Source: JBEIDK01 sp040383485 (lineage in GTDB: Bacteria; Bacteroidota; Bacteroidia; UBA4408). Taken from it: 39,316 bases of DNA. Below the pieces are notes generated by a model. It made no database searches, was not told the origin of the DNA, and worked only from the letters and a program-made list of their open reading frames with translations. Position 1 is the first letter of the stretch. The number at the start of each line of letters is the position of its first letter. Positions 1-8,177 of the stretch are shown here, piece after piece. Position numbers and translations under genes: made by a program. Location of the stretch: contig JBEIDK010000019.1 of NCBI GenBank assembly GCA_040383485.1, positions 1 through 39,316 on the forward strand, in the 5' to 3' direction.

Positions 1-462
1 TCAGTATATGCATACCCATTAATTGATGATACAATAACAATTGAAATAAATCCGGCAGATATTGAATGGGATACTTTTAGGAGTGGTGGTGCTGGTGGAC
101 AGAATGTAAATAAGGTTGAAACTGCAGTAAGATTGGTTCATAAGCCTACTGGCATAACAATTAAAAATCAAGAATCACGTTCTCAATTACAAAACAAAGA
201 AAAAGCTTTGACCTTACTTAAATCGCAGTTATATGAAATGGAGCTTAGAAAAAGACAGGAAACTACCGATGCGATTGAAGGAAGTAAGAAAAAAATTGAA
301 TGGGGTTCTCAAATTAGAAATTATGTTTTGCATCCATACAAATTAATTAAAGATGTTAGAACTGATTATGAAACTTCCAACACTCAAGCAGTTTTAGATG
401 GAGATTTGGATTCTTTTATTAAGGCTTATTTAATGGAATATGGAGGAGCTAAAACAACTTAA
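1..462 (+). CDS. prfB: Peptide chain release factor 2, C-terminal part
   Basis: Class I release factor that recognises UGA/UAA stop codons and triggers hydrolysis of peptidyl-tRNA on the ribosome. The reading frame is open from base 1, so the N-terminus lies outside the window; about 153 residues remain. The catalytic loop reads SGGAGGQNVNKVET, with the universal GGQ at nucleotides 94-102. It is preceded by a YPLIDDTITIEINPAD stretch of the RF2 type and followed by the VRLVHKPTGI segment. The C-terminus (DLDSFIKAYLMEYGG) is also typical of RF2. The codon-recognition (SPF) domain and any programmed +1 frameshift site lie upstream and cannot be seen. RF2 rather than RF1 is inferred from the flanking residues. 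Confidence 0.93.
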   Translation, partial: SVYAYPLIDDTITIEINPADIEWDTFRSGGAGGQNVNKVETAVRLVHKPTGITIKNQESRSQLQNKEKALTLLKSQLYEMELRKRQETTDAIEGSKKKIEWGSQIRNYVLHPYKLIKDVRTDYETSNTQAVLDGDLDSFIKAYLMEYGGAKTT

Positions 463-472
463 TAATTTATAA

Positions 473-838
473 ATGGGATTTTTAAATTTTTTATTTCCTA
501 AGGGTAAGAAAAAGGAAATTAAATATAAAGTATTTGAAAGCAAAGAACATGCAGACTCTATTATCAAATTAAACAAAGCTGTTTTGGTAGAAGCTGGTAA
601 AAGAAAAATATGCTTTACAAGAACAGTTAATGGTTACTTTGCTTTAGAAGATATTTGTCCTCATGAGTCAAAGCCATTTCATTCAGGTAATTGTACGGAA
701 AATGATGAAATAATTTGCCCATTTCATCGTCACTTAATTGATTTAAAAACGGGCCAAAACAAAAGTCATGCAGGTTGCGGAAAAACAAACACATACAAAG
801 TAGAAATTAATGAAAAAGGTATTTACATTTGGGTTTAA
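473..838 (+). CDS. Small Rieske [2Fe-2S] ferredoxin-like protein
   Basis: A 121-residue soluble protein that is essentially one Rieske domain. The two cluster motifs are C62-P-H64 and C82-P-F-H85, i.e. CXH-X17-CXXH, so all four ligands are present. A short basic N-terminus precedes the domain. There is no signal peptide or membrane anchor, which argues for a cytoplasmic electron carrier or regulatory ferredoxin rather than a bc1-type Rieske subunit. It starts 10 bp after prfB and could be co-transcribed with it. No oxygenase or reductase partner is nearby, so the redox partner is unknown. Domain call is firm; physiological role is not. Confidence 0.85.
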   Translation: MGFLNFLFPKGKKKEIKYKVFESKEHADSIIKLNKAVLVEAGKRKICFTRTVNGYFALEDICPHESKPFHSGNCTENDEIICPFHRHLIDLKTGQNKSHAGCGKTNTYKVEINEKGIYIWV

Positions 839-848
839 ATTTTTTATG

Positions 849-876
849 TTAGTTAAATACTCTTAACCTAAATTTG
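849..876 (+). promoter_or_regulatory. Candidate Bacteroidota-type promoter of rfbB
   Basis: The octamer TAAATTTG at 869-876 matches the Bacteroidota -7 consensus TAnnTTTG exactly and lies 42 bp before the rfbB ATG. The -33 element is weak (TTAG at 849-852, spacing 16). Transcription would begin at about 882. Inference from consensus only. Confidence 0.4.
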
Positions 877-918
877 AAAAGAAGAATTAATTATATTATT
901 GAGCAATAAATAGAAATC

Positions 919-1968
919 ATGAAGAGCATTTTAATTACAGGTGGGGCAGGCTTTATAGGGTCACATGTAGTGAGGTTATTTGTAAATAAATATCCCAATT
1001 ATAATATTGTAAACCTCGATAAGCTCACGTATGCAGGCAATCTTGAAAATATAAAGGATGTCGAAAATTTTGAAAATTATCAATTTGCAAAGGGAGATAT
1101 CACTGACGCTCAATTTGTAAATCATTTATTCACTCAACATAATTTTGATGCAGTAATTCATCTTGCTGCTGAAAGTCATGTAGACCGTTCTATAGAAAAT
1201 CCATTAGAGTTTGTGATGACAAACATTATAGGTACGGTGAATTTGTTAAATGCTGCACGTTATTTTTGGAAAGACAAGCCAAATTCATTGTTTTATCACG
1301 TGAGTACCGACGAAGTTTATGGTAGCCTTGGAGACACAGGAATGTTTACGGAAGAAACTTCTTATGACCCGCGCAGTCCTTATTCGGCAAGTAAGGCTTC
1401 AAGTGACCATATGGTTCGCGCCTATCATCATACATATGGATTAAATACTGTAATAAGTAACTGTAGCAATAATTATGGTTCATATCATTTTCCTGAAAAA
1501 TTAATTCCATTGATGATACATAATATTCAAAACAACAAATCATTGCCTGTTTATGGTAAAGGTGAAAATGTTAGGGATTGGCTTTGGGTTGAGGATCATG
1601 CTAGGGCAATAGATGTAATTTTTCACAGTAATAAAATAGGAGAAACTTATAATATAGGTGGGCATAATGAATGGAAGAATATTGATTTAATACATTTATT
1701 ATGCAACATAATGGATAAGAAATTAAATAGAGTGAGTGGAGAAAGTGCGAAGTTAATTACATATGTAAAGGACCGCGCCGGGCATGACCTGCGTTATGCT
1801 ATTGACTCAACAAAATTGCAAAATGAACTTGGGTGGAAACCTTCTTTACAATTTGAAGAAGGGTTGGAAAGAACCGTTGATTGGTACCTAAATAATAGAG
1901 AATGGCTTAGTAATGTTGTAAGTGGAGATTATCAGCAGTATTATAGTAAGCAGTACGAGAATCGATAA
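919..1968 (+). CDS. rfbB: dTDP-glucose 4,6-dehydratase
   Basis: Converts dTDP-D-glucose to dTDP-4-keto-6-deoxy-D-glucose, the second step towards dTDP-L-rhamnose and other deoxysugars of surface polysaccharides. It is a 349-residue extended short-chain dehydrogenase of normal family length. NAD-binding motif GGAGFIGSH is at residues 8-16. The active site shows T130-D131-E132 in STDEVYG, where Asp/Glu serve the dehydration step, and Y155-SAS-K159 (YxxxK). The other dTDP-rhamnose genes (rfbA, rfbC, rfbD) are not adjacent. The gene has its own candidate promoter and a strong terminator directly downstream, so it is probably monocistronic here. Confidence 0.96.
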   Translation: MKSILITGGAGFIGSHVVRLFVNKYPNYNIVNLDKLTYAGNLENIKDVENFENYQFAKGDITDAQFVNHLFTQHNFDAVIHLAAESHVDRSIENPLEFVMTNIIGTVNLLNAARYFWKDKPNSLFYHVSTDEVYGSLGDTGMFTEETSYDPRSPYSASKASSDHMVRAYHHTYGLNTVISNCSNNYGSYHFPEKLIPLMIHNIQNNKSLPVYGKGENVRDWLWVEDHARAIDVIFHSNKIGETYNIGGHNEWKNIDLIHLLCNIMDKKLNRVSGESAKLITYVKDRAGHDLRYAIDSTKLQNELGWKPSLQFEEGLERTVDWYLNNREWLSNVVSGDYQQYYSKQYENR

Positions 1969-1981
1969 TAACAATTTAGCG

Positions 1982-2019
1982 AAAAAGCTGATTTGAAACT
2001 ATTCAAATCAGCTTTTTTT
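1982..2019. terminator. Bidirectional intrinsic terminator
   Basis: A perfect 16-bp stem (1982-1997 with 2002-2017) has a 4-nt loop, with GC-containing core AGCTGATTTGAA. A T-run of 7 follows on the + strand and 5 T on the - strand. It separates the convergent rfbB (+) and DUF5777 gene (-), and should stop transcription from both sides. Confidence 0.88.
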
Positions 2020-2029
2020 AATTAGAAAT

Positions 2030-2923
2030 TTAGATTGCAAACATTCTGCTAACATTGAAGCCTAACCTTACTCCTAAGGTTTTCCAAGTATCAGTTGTTT
2101 TCATGAAAAATTGATTTTCAACGATACCAAATGAGTTGGTAAAATGCATCTGGAAAACATGTCCACCAGTTTCAATATCAATACCAATTGCAAAACTATC
2201 ATGGTAATTTGTTGCACTATTATTACTAAAGTTTTTTGATGCTCTATAACCATATTCTGCAGTAATGGCTGTGCGTCGGCTTACTTTATAACGTGCAACC
2301 GCAGCAATTACAAATCCAGTGTTTTTATCTTTTGCACTATCTACTAAATTATAATGTAACACTGTTGGGGCAATAAGTATAGATAGTTTTTCATTAAACT
2401 TACGTGCAATAATAACTTGTGTACAATAGCTGGTTCTTCCAGCTAAACCATATCCATCATATTTAGAATTCTTTTGTCGGGTTGTATAAGCACCTCCCAT
2501 TATTGTTAAGCTAATTGGCATATGGTTGTCAACGGTTTGCATCAGAAGCTTATATTTCAGGAAACCATCAAGCATTTTTTCTGCGGATGTCCTTCCAATA
2601 CCAAAAGCTAATCTTCCATTATATGAATATTCTAATCCTAAACGAATACTTGCACCACCATCAAGCCCGAAAGCATTGTATGCTGGTGAATTGATGCTAT
2701 TTGTGTCATTGATAACACCAAACCTATGAGAGATTCTAAATTCTAAAGTTCGTTTGCCTGGGTTTTCATTAGTATGAAAATTTACTAGTCTTGTTCCTTT
2801 AAAGGTAGCTAAAACTGGGTCGTGTGTTTTTTTACCATCTTGCTCAAGTAAATCCATGTCGGATTGTGCAATTAAACTTGAGTTAAAAATTAATGCAAAA
2901 GCTATTAAAATTATTTTTTTCAT
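2030..2923 (-). CDS. DUF5777 family outer-membrane beta-barrel protein
   Basis: A 297-residue exported protein with a clear signal peptide (MKKIILIAFALIFNSSLIAQ) and a body of alternating short hydrophobic and polar strands rich in G, Y and F. This fits an outer-membrane barrel, and the residue pattern (LVNFHTNENPGKRTLEFRISHRFG near the start of the mature chain) matches the Bacteroidota DUF5777 family. No enzymatic motif is seen. It is the second gene of a two-gene unit, 10 bp after the cytochrome-like lipoprotein. In this phylum DUF5777 genes often sit beside small haem or YceI-like proteins, so an envelope redox or respiratory link is possible but unproven. Confidence 0.82.
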   Translation of the reverse strand: MKKIILIAFALIFNSSLIAQSDMDLLEQDGKKTHDPVLATFKGTRLVNFHTNENPGKRTLEFRISHRFGVINDTNSINSPAYNAFGLDGGASIRLGLEYSYNGRLAFGIGRTSAEKMLDGFLKYKLLMQTVDNHMPISLTIMGGAYTTRQKNSKYDGYGLAGRTSYCTQVIIARKFNEKLSILIAPTVLHYNLVDSAKDKNTGFVIAAVARYKVSRRTAITAEYGYRASKNFSNNSATNYHDSFAIGIDIETGGHVFQMHFTNSFGIVENQFFMKTTDTWKTLGVRLGFNVSRMFAI

Positions 2924-2933
2924 GAATTGTATA

Positions 2934-3311
2934 TTAATTATTTAAAGCACCATTTTTAATCCAAGTAGAAATTTTTTGTCTGTCGCAGTCAATTAATAAA
3001 CCACTTGGAGGCATCGGATTTGAAGAATTGTTTATTCTTTCCATAACCTTATCTTTATTGTCAAAAACAGTTTGATAAACCTTAAAATTCAAACCTGCAC
3101 CATTGCTTCCAACTCCATCATGGCAGCCGCTTGTGGTGCATGAGTTCTTTAATATTCTATTGATTTGAACAGAATATTTTATACTATCATTACAAGTATC
3201 TTTTTGTGATATTGGAATTACTTTTGGCTTATTGTCTTCATAGTAGTTTGACTTAGTACATGATGCAATAATTAAAACAAGAAATAGACAAGAAATAATT
3301 AGTTTACTCAT
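2934..3311 (-). CDS. Small cytochrome c-like lipoprotein
   Basis: A 125-residue lipoprotein with signal and lipobox ending IIASC (Cys18 as the lipidated residue). One haem-type motif is present, C58-TTSG-C63-H64, i.e. CX4CH rather than the classical CXXCH. It is followed by M100 in NPMPPSG, the usual position of a methionine ligand in small cytochrome c domains, and by a C-terminal helix (QKISTWIKNGAL) typical of the fold. Proteins with the string CTTSGCHD are common in Bacteroidota. Actual haem attachment through CX4CH is an inference. First gene of the unit with DUF5777. Confidence 0.72.
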   Translation of the reverse strand: MSKLIISCLFLVLIIASCTKSNYYEDNKPKVIPISQKDTCNDSIKYSVQINRILKNSCTTSGCHDGVGSNGAGLNFKVYQTVFDNKDKVMERINNSSNPMPPSGLLIDCDRQKISTWIKNGALNN

Positions 3312-3349
3312 TTTTATTTCGAATAATATTTCACAAGTTTATAATAAAA

Positions 3350-3368
3350 TTTGATATTTGATATTTGA
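3350..3368. repeat. Short 7-bp tandem repeat in a divergent promoter region
   Basis: TTTGATA is repeated about 2.7 times (3350-3368) between the divergently transcribed cytochrome-like and T9SS genes. The last TTTG (3364-3367) could serve as a -33 element for the next gene. Confidence 0.45.
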
Positions 3369-3392
3369 GATTAAATAAACTTGTTATCTTTA
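3364..3392 (+). promoter_or_regulatory. Candidate promoter of the T9SS cargo gene
   Basis: TTTG (3364-3367), a 17-bp spacer and TATCTTTA (3385-3392, 7 of 8 to TAnnTTTG) form a plausible Bacteroidota promoter about 60 bp before the ATG. Consensus-based inference. Confidence 0.35.
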
Positions 3393-3451
3393 CCTTAACG
3401 ATTAGAAATAAATTATACGTATTGCTAAATAATAATTAAAAAATAAATACA

Positions 3452-4957
3452 ATGAAAAGAAATTACAAATCGGTGCTTTGCTCAATATTTGCTTTATCAG
3501 CAACAGTTGTTGCAGTTGCACAAAGTGTTGTTATGCCGGCTTTAAATAGTCCTTTATACCAACAAATGAAGTTGAATGGAACTTTACCAAAAGTAACTCA
3601 TCAAGTATTTAATACTGGTGTTTCAACAAAGTCGAATTCTTCTGTTTCTCCAACTATTGCAACTTCTACACCAGGAGTTTGTGATTGTTTAGTGCCAATT
3701 GACCCAAGTTTTACTGATGTTCCCTTTACGAATGGAACCGCTCCATTCTTTTCAAACGACGATGGTTTTACCACAAAAATGGCTTTACCATTTAGTTTTA
3801 ACTATTACGGAACTTCGGTTGATTCTATTTACATCAATAATAATGGTAACATTTCATTTGATGCTCCTTACTTTACTTTTACCGCCGACTCATTTCCTTC
3901 ATCGCAATTTAATATGATAGCACCTTTTTGGGCTGATGTAGACACACGCGGAGGAAATGGGCAAGCATATTATGATTCTTTGTCTGGCACCTGGATTACT
4001 CCTACTGGCGGACCAAATGGGCGTGTACGTTTTAAAATGACACCTACAGCATTAATTATTAAATGGGATAGTGTTGGCTACTTTCCATCAATGGGAGATA
4101 AAAGAAATACATTTCAATTAATTATTACTGACGGTAATGACCCATTGGTGGCAGGCGGTAATAATGTTGCCTTTTGCTATGGCGATATGCAATGGACAAC
4201 TGGTTCAGCATCTGGCGGTCAAGGTGGGTTTGGTGGTACAGCATCAACAACAGGAATTAATAAAGGAAATGGTGTAGATTATTTTCAATTGACACGTAAT
4301 GACCACGATAGTACAGATTATGATGGACCTTATGGCGCTATGGATGGTGTGAGTTTTTTAGATAATACCTCATATTTTTTTACCACAAATACAGGTTCTG
4401 CAGGAAACAATATCCCTCCAATTTCACTAACAAGTTTATGCGATACTATTTTCTTTGATTCAGGTGATGATTCTACAACAGTTCAATTTGTTTTTATTGG
4501 CCCTGAGAATTTACAAACTGTTTCAGCAACCTTAACACCTAATCCGGATGCATTTGTTGTTTCAAGTACTTCAGGAATCATGGCATCTTTAACAGTTCAA
4601 ATAAATTCTAACTTAGGTCGTTCATCGGTTTCTTCGGTTGAAGTTGTTGCAACAGATAATTTAGGTGCCACTACAACTCAAAAAGTTTATGTTGTAAATG
4701 GTGTAACTGGAATAAAAGAGTTAAGAAACAACTCGCTGTCAATATTTCCTAATCCAACCAATGGTTTCTTAAATGTAAAGGTTAACAAAGCGGGTCAGAT
4801 AAGAGTAATTAATGCTTTAGGCACTATTATTTCAAATGAAAATGTAAGCAATAGCAACCAAGTTAATTTAGATTTAACTAACGAAGCCAAAGGCATATAT
4901 TTTGTTCAATATAACAATGGCAAAGAAATAGTTACTCAAAAGTTTATTAAGGAGTAA
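3452..4957 (+). CDS. T9SS-secreted protein with nidogen-like domain
   Basis: A 501-residue exported protein. The N-terminal signal peptide ends around VVAVAQS. Residues about 85-305 resemble a nidogen-like (NIDO) domain: a PFSFNYYG segment, YINNNGNISF, an APFWADVDTRG segment, a WDSVGYF segment and a NTFQLIITDG strand. The last about 80 residues are a type A T9SS sorting domain, with the SIFPNPTNG start and a GIYFVQYNNGKEIVTQKFIKE-like end. T9SS would export it across the outer membrane and leave it cell-surface-bound or released. No catalytic motif is seen, so adhesion or a structural role is the best guess. It has its own promoter candidate and terminator. Confidence 0.87.
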   Translation: MKRNYKSVLCSIFALSATVVAVAQSVVMPALNSPLYQQMKLNGTLPKVTHQVFNTGVSTKSNSSVSPTIATSTPGVCDCLVPIDPSFTDVPFTNGTAPFFSNDDGFTTKMALPFSFNYYGTSVDSIYINNNGNISFDAPYFTFTADSFPSSQFNMIAPFWADVDTRGGNGQAYYDSLSGTWITPTGGPNGRVRFKMTPTALIIKWDSVGYFPSMGDKRNTFQLIITDGNDPLVAGGNNVAFCYGDMQWTTGSASGGQGGFGGTASTTGINKGNGVDYFQLTRNDHDSTDYDGPYGAMDGVSFLDNTSYFFTTNTGSAGNNIPPISLTSLCDTIFFDSGDDSTTVQFVFIGPENLQTVSATLTPNPDAFVVSSTSGIMASLTVQINSNLGRSSVSSVEVVATDNLGATTTQKVYVVNGVTGIKELRNNSLSIFPNPTNGFLNVKVNKAGQIRVINALGTIISNENVSNSNQVNLDLTNEAKGIYFVQYNNGKEIVTQKFIKE

Positions 4958-4974
4958 TTAGAAATTCAATATAT

Positions 4975-5007
4975 AAAAAAGGTCAGCCATACAGGCTGAC
5001 CTTTTTT
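4975..5007 (+). terminator. Intrinsic terminator of the T9SS cargo gene
   Basis: A-run, GGTCAGCC (4981-4988), 5-nt loop, GGCTGACC (4994-5001) and six T (5002-5007). The perfect 8-bp GC-rich stem extends through the A/T runs, so it could act in both directions. Confidence 0.9.
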
Positions 5008-5044
5008 ATTACATATTCTCTCTGAATTTTATTAAACTTTACTA

Positions 5045-5212
5045 AACCCAGAATATGCATTAGAAATTCTATTACAACGCAAAACCCATTCAAAATATGA
5101 AGTAAACAACTTTTACTCAGGCATCACAAATTCAATATGATTTATTCGTAAAAGTTCTTATTTTATTAGGCTTTGTCGTTTCACTACGAACCTCTAACGC
5201 GTAATCTGGGTT
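5045..5212. repeat. MITE-like element with nested inverted repeats
   Basis: The outer arms, 5045-5069 and 5188-5212 (25 nt each, starting AACCCAGA on each strand), are inverted copies matching at 20 of 25 positions. Inside are perfect 9-bp inverted copies, AACTTTTAC (5108-5116) and GTAAAAGTT (5148-5156). No protein is encoded. The layout fits a non-autonomous mobile element or the decayed ends of an insertion sequence. No clear target-site duplication is visible. The rest of the 4958-5239 gap holds only the terminator before it. Confidence 0.5.
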
Positions 5213-5239
5213 AAATCTATAGCTACTGATAGAATAAAA

Positions 5240-6796
5240 CTATTGGGAACTTAATTCATATACCTTCTCAAGTAAACACAACTCAGATGGTTTTCTTGAA
5301 CATTCTACGTTTGAATATCCAAACTGTTTTATAGCATCATAGGTAGCTTTTCCTATTGCAATAATTTTTTTATCAACTATTTTATTTTGTTTGAAAAAAG
5401 AATTTGAATTTGAAGGACTAGTGAATACATAAATATCAGCCTCGACTTTATCAGATGAATTTAATTCAACTGTTTCATAAATATCAATAAAGAAACAATT
5501 TTCTTTCTTGGTATATGATGCTATCGTTTGTAAACTATTTTTTGATTGAGGAAATAAAACTGTTTCATTCTCAATTAATTTTGCAAATGCAATAGCGGTT
5601 TCATTGGTACTATCTTCGCTGCCAACAAAAGCAACTTCGTATCCAAAATTTCTAATCAAATTTGCGCTTGCTTCACCTATGGCTGCAAGTTTTGTTTTTT
5701 CTAATTTTGGTTTGTTCTCAAGGAAATATTTTGCTGCGTTCTTACTATTAAAAAATATCCAATCAGTTTTCTTGAACTCCTTAAATGGTATGGGATGAAT
5801 TTTAATAAACGATTTACTTTCAATTAAGAAACCATTATCATTCAAAGATTTTTTTAAAAATAAAAAGTCATGGTCATCATTACTGATAAAGATTTTTTTA
5901 GGTACTATTTTATTGAAATTACGAACAATCTTTTTGTGCAAATCTAAAGTGTCATTCGATTCAAAATACATTCTTACAGGAGCCGTAAATGAATCTTTTG
6001 CCTTGGATACTGAAGTTTTAAAAATACCATTTTCTTCATGACAGTAAACACCTAAAGGCAATTGGCAGCCCCCATCGAATAAATTTAAAACGCCACGTTC
6101 AACTTTTATTTTTTCTGCAACATAGGTATCATTTAATTTTGAGATATTATTGAGTAGTTCAATGTCTTCTTCTCTAATTTGCAATGCTAATACTCCTTGT
6201 GCTGGAGCAGGAACCATTTGCCAAGCTGGTATTTGAAACGAATGCAAGTCAGAAATGTCAAGTTTTAAACGTTCTATTCCTGCACATGCAATAACTATTG
6301 CATCATATAAACCTTCACGCAATTTATTTATTCTAGTCGGCACATTGCCGCGTAGGTCAATTACATTTGCATCGCTCCTAAAAGCTTGGAGTTGAGTTTT
6401 TCTTCTCAATGATGACGTACCAACTGTTGCATTTAACTGCAAGGAGAACAACTGTGTTTTATCAACTTTTTCTTTTCTTATTAGCATTAAATCCATTGGA
6501 TTTTCGCGTTCTGAAACAGCTGCAATAATTAGTCCTAGCGGATTATTTGTTGGTAAATCTTTATGAGAATGTACTGCTAAATCAATTGTCTTATTTAGTA
6601 AAGCGTCTTCAATTTCTTTTGTAAAAAAACCTTTACCTTCTAATTTATCAAAGCTTAGATGCTGAATATTATCGCCTTGCGTTTTAAGTATTTTTATAGT
6701 AACAACATAACCTAAACTTTCTAACTGAGATTTTACATGATTAGCTTGCCACAAAGCAAGTTCACTGCCACGGGTGCCTATATTAATATTTTGCAT
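5240..6796 (-). CDS. hemC: Fused hydroxymethylbilane synthase / uroporphyrinogen-III synthase
   Basis: A bifunctional 518-residue haem-synthesis enzyme. Residues 1 to about 285 are HemC, which links four porphobilinogens: NIGTRGSELALWQA at the start, AVHSHKDLP with the catalytic Asp, GTSSLRR, and the dipyrromethane cofactor Cys244 in GGCQLPLG. Residues about 295-518 match HemD, which cyclises hydroxymethylbilane: KIFISN at its start, FFNSKNAAKYF, LAAIGEAS, VFTSPSNSNSFF and IAIGKATYDAIKQFGY. There is no stop or frameshift between the halves, and each is near its usual length. It lies 12 bp downstream of hemA in the same direction, so the two are very likely one operon. The later gene hemE is not present downstream. 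Confidence 0.93.
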   Translation of the reverse strand: MQNINIGTRGSELALWQANHVKSQLESLGYVVTIKILKTQGDNIQHLSFDKLEGKGFFTKEIEDALLNKTIDLAVHSHKDLPTNNPLGLIIAAVSERENPMDLMLIRKEKVDKTQLFSLQLNATVGTSSLRRKTQLQAFRSDANVIDLRGNVPTRINKLREGLYDAIVIACAGIERLKLDISDLHSFQIPAWQMVPAPAQGVLALQIREEDIELLNNISKLNDTYVAEKIKVERGVLNLFDGGCQLPLGVYCHEENGIFKTSVSKAKDSFTAPVRMYFESNDTLDLHKKIVRNFNKIVPKKIFISNDDHDFLFLKKSLNDNGFLIESKSFIKIHPIPFKEFKKTDWIFFNSKNAAKYFLENKPKLEKTKLAAIGEASANLIRNFGYEVAFVGSEDSTNETAIAFAKLIENETVLFPQSKNSLQTIASYTKKENCFFIDIYETVELNSSDKVEADIYVFTSPSNSNSFFKQNKIVDKKIIAIGKATYDAIKQFGYSNVECSRKPSELCLLEKVYELSSQ

Positions 6797-6808
6797 TTTG
6801 TGAGAAAA

Positions 6809-8035
6809 TTAAATTTTTTGCAACAAAATTTCTTTTGCCATTATCATTGGTTCAGCAATGTATCTTTTCTCCATGTAGTTGAAAATTTTTTCAAGAACCT
6901 CTTTAGAATTATCGTCTAATGTTTGAAATTCTTTTGCAAATACATTATTGATTGCAGTATGTTTAATATGTCTAATTTTTTCAGGAACCTTTTGCATAGC
7001 AACTTCAATTTTTCTAGCTGCTATTGTTTTAGAAAATTTTTCTATGGAATTATTAATAATAAGATTACAGTTTTCAAGCTCATGCATTCTAAATTGTATA
7101 TTTTTATTAGCAATAATTTGAAGAGCACCAATGTTTATATAGTGTATTTTATTTTTCGAAAGCGTTTCTTCACTAATTCCATTTGGAATTGATAAATCAA
7201 TTACAATTTTTTTATTTGACTCGCCATTTAATAAACTGTTATAGATTTCAGGTGTTACATAACTTTCTTCAGCTGCAGTACAATAAATTAAAACATCAAA
7301 ACCACTTTTATAATTTACTAATTCATCAAGTGAATAAGCATTTGCGTTGACTTCTTTTGCTAAATTTTTAACATTTTCAATACTTCGGTTAAAAATATGA
7401 ACATTGTTACAACCGAATTTTTGTAAAAATTTAGCCATTGTTGCATTCGTTTGCCCTGCACCAATCATTACTATTCTATTATTCTCTAATAAGCCAGAAT
7501 CTTTAAGTTGCTCAAAGGCTAATGCAACTATTGAAACTTGTTTATGAGCAATCCTTGTATTTGTATATATTTCTTTGGCAGTTTCTATGCATGCCTGTAC
7601 TGCAAGTCTAATTAAATCGTCAGTAACACCTGCTTCATTACAAGTTTCATAAGCCTTTCTAAATTGTGTTATAATTTCTCGTTCGCCAATTAACATAGAG
7701 TCTAATGAAGAAGAAACTTCCATTAAATGTCTAACAGCATCAAAATCTTCATTAAATTGATAACACTGTACTAAATTTTCAATTTGAGGAGGTGAAAAAT
7801 GTGGATATATTTTTTTTAGGAGAATCTCAACAAAATTAGCATCAACAGCCATTTTACTTGATATTAAAAACTCGCTTCTATTGCAAGTACTCAAAAACAT
7901 AAGCCCATCTATACCGTTAATTTCTTGAGTAACCGAAAATCGCGTTTTAATGGCGTCGGGTGCAATGTGCAACATTCCTAAGGTATTTAGGGGCGTGTTT
8001 TTGTGAGTAAAGGCGATGCTGTATATATGGTTCAT
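6809..8035 (-). CDS. hemA: Glutamyl-tRNA reductase
   Basis: NADPH-dependent reduction of glutamyl-tRNA(Glu) to glutamate-1-semialdehyde, the first committed step of C5-pathway tetrapyrrole synthesis. The 408-residue length is normal. The catalytic cysteine is C51 in FLSTCNRSEFL. GEREIITQFRKAYE matches the conserved GExQI helix region, and MIGAGQTNATMAKFL is the nucleotide-binding loop. The C-terminal dimerisation helices are present to the end. First gene of the hemA-hemCD pair. A direct repeat about 40-55 bp upstream of the ATG may be regulatory. Confidence 0.95.
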   Translation of the reverse strand: MNHIYSIAFTHKNTPLNTLGMLHIAPDAIKTRFSVTQEINGIDGLMFLSTCNRSEFLISSKMAVDANFVEILLKKIYPHFSPPQIENLVQCYQFNEDFDAVRHLMEVSSSLDSMLIGEREIITQFRKAYETCNEAGVTDDLIRLAVQACIETAKEIYTNTRIAHKQVSIVALAFEQLKDSGLLENNRIVMIGAGQTNATMAKFLQKFGCNNVHIFNRSIENVKNLAKEVNANAYSLDELVNYKSGFDVLIYCTAAEESYVTPEIYNSLLNGESNKKIVIDLSIPNGISEETLSKNKIHYINIGALQIIANKNIQFRMHELENCNLIINNSIEKFSKTIAARKIEVAMQKVPEKIRHIKHTAINNVFAKEFQTLDDNSKEVLEKIFNYMEKRYIAEPMIMAKEILLQKI

Positions 8036-8072
8036 AAAGTACGACGCAAAAATGAAATTATTATCGCTCTAC

Positions 8073-8090
8073 ATTGTCATTTAATTGTCA
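8073..8090 (-). promoter_or_regulatory. Direct repeat upstream of hemA
   Basis: On the - strand TGACAAT occurs twice with a period of 11 bp (8084-8090 and 8073-8079), 38-55 bp before the hemA start. Tandem sites one helical turn apart are a common layout for cooperative regulator binding. No regulator is identified. Confidence 0.3.
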
Positions 8091-8097
8091 AGGCTGT

Positions 8098-8129
8098 AAA
8101 AATAATTAAGATTAACATCTTTAATTATT
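8098..8129 (-). terminator. Weak AT-rich terminator-like hairpin after rsmD
   Basis: A 12-bp AT-rich stem (8101-8112 with 8117-8129, one bulged base) with a 4-nt loop. On the - strand it is followed by a short T-run, placed between rsmD and hemA. Its AT composition makes it weak; it may only partly separate the two units. Confidence 0.3.
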
Positions 8130-8177
8130 ATGATGAAAGTCATTCCCTATGAATTAGTTTAATGTTTTTTCAATTAC

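Noticed and set aside
8084..8094. TTGACA on the minus strand as a sigma-70 -35 box for hemA
   Set aside because: Bacteroidota use a different primary promoter consensus and no TATAAT-like box lies at the right distance; the match is part of the TGACAAT direct repeat.
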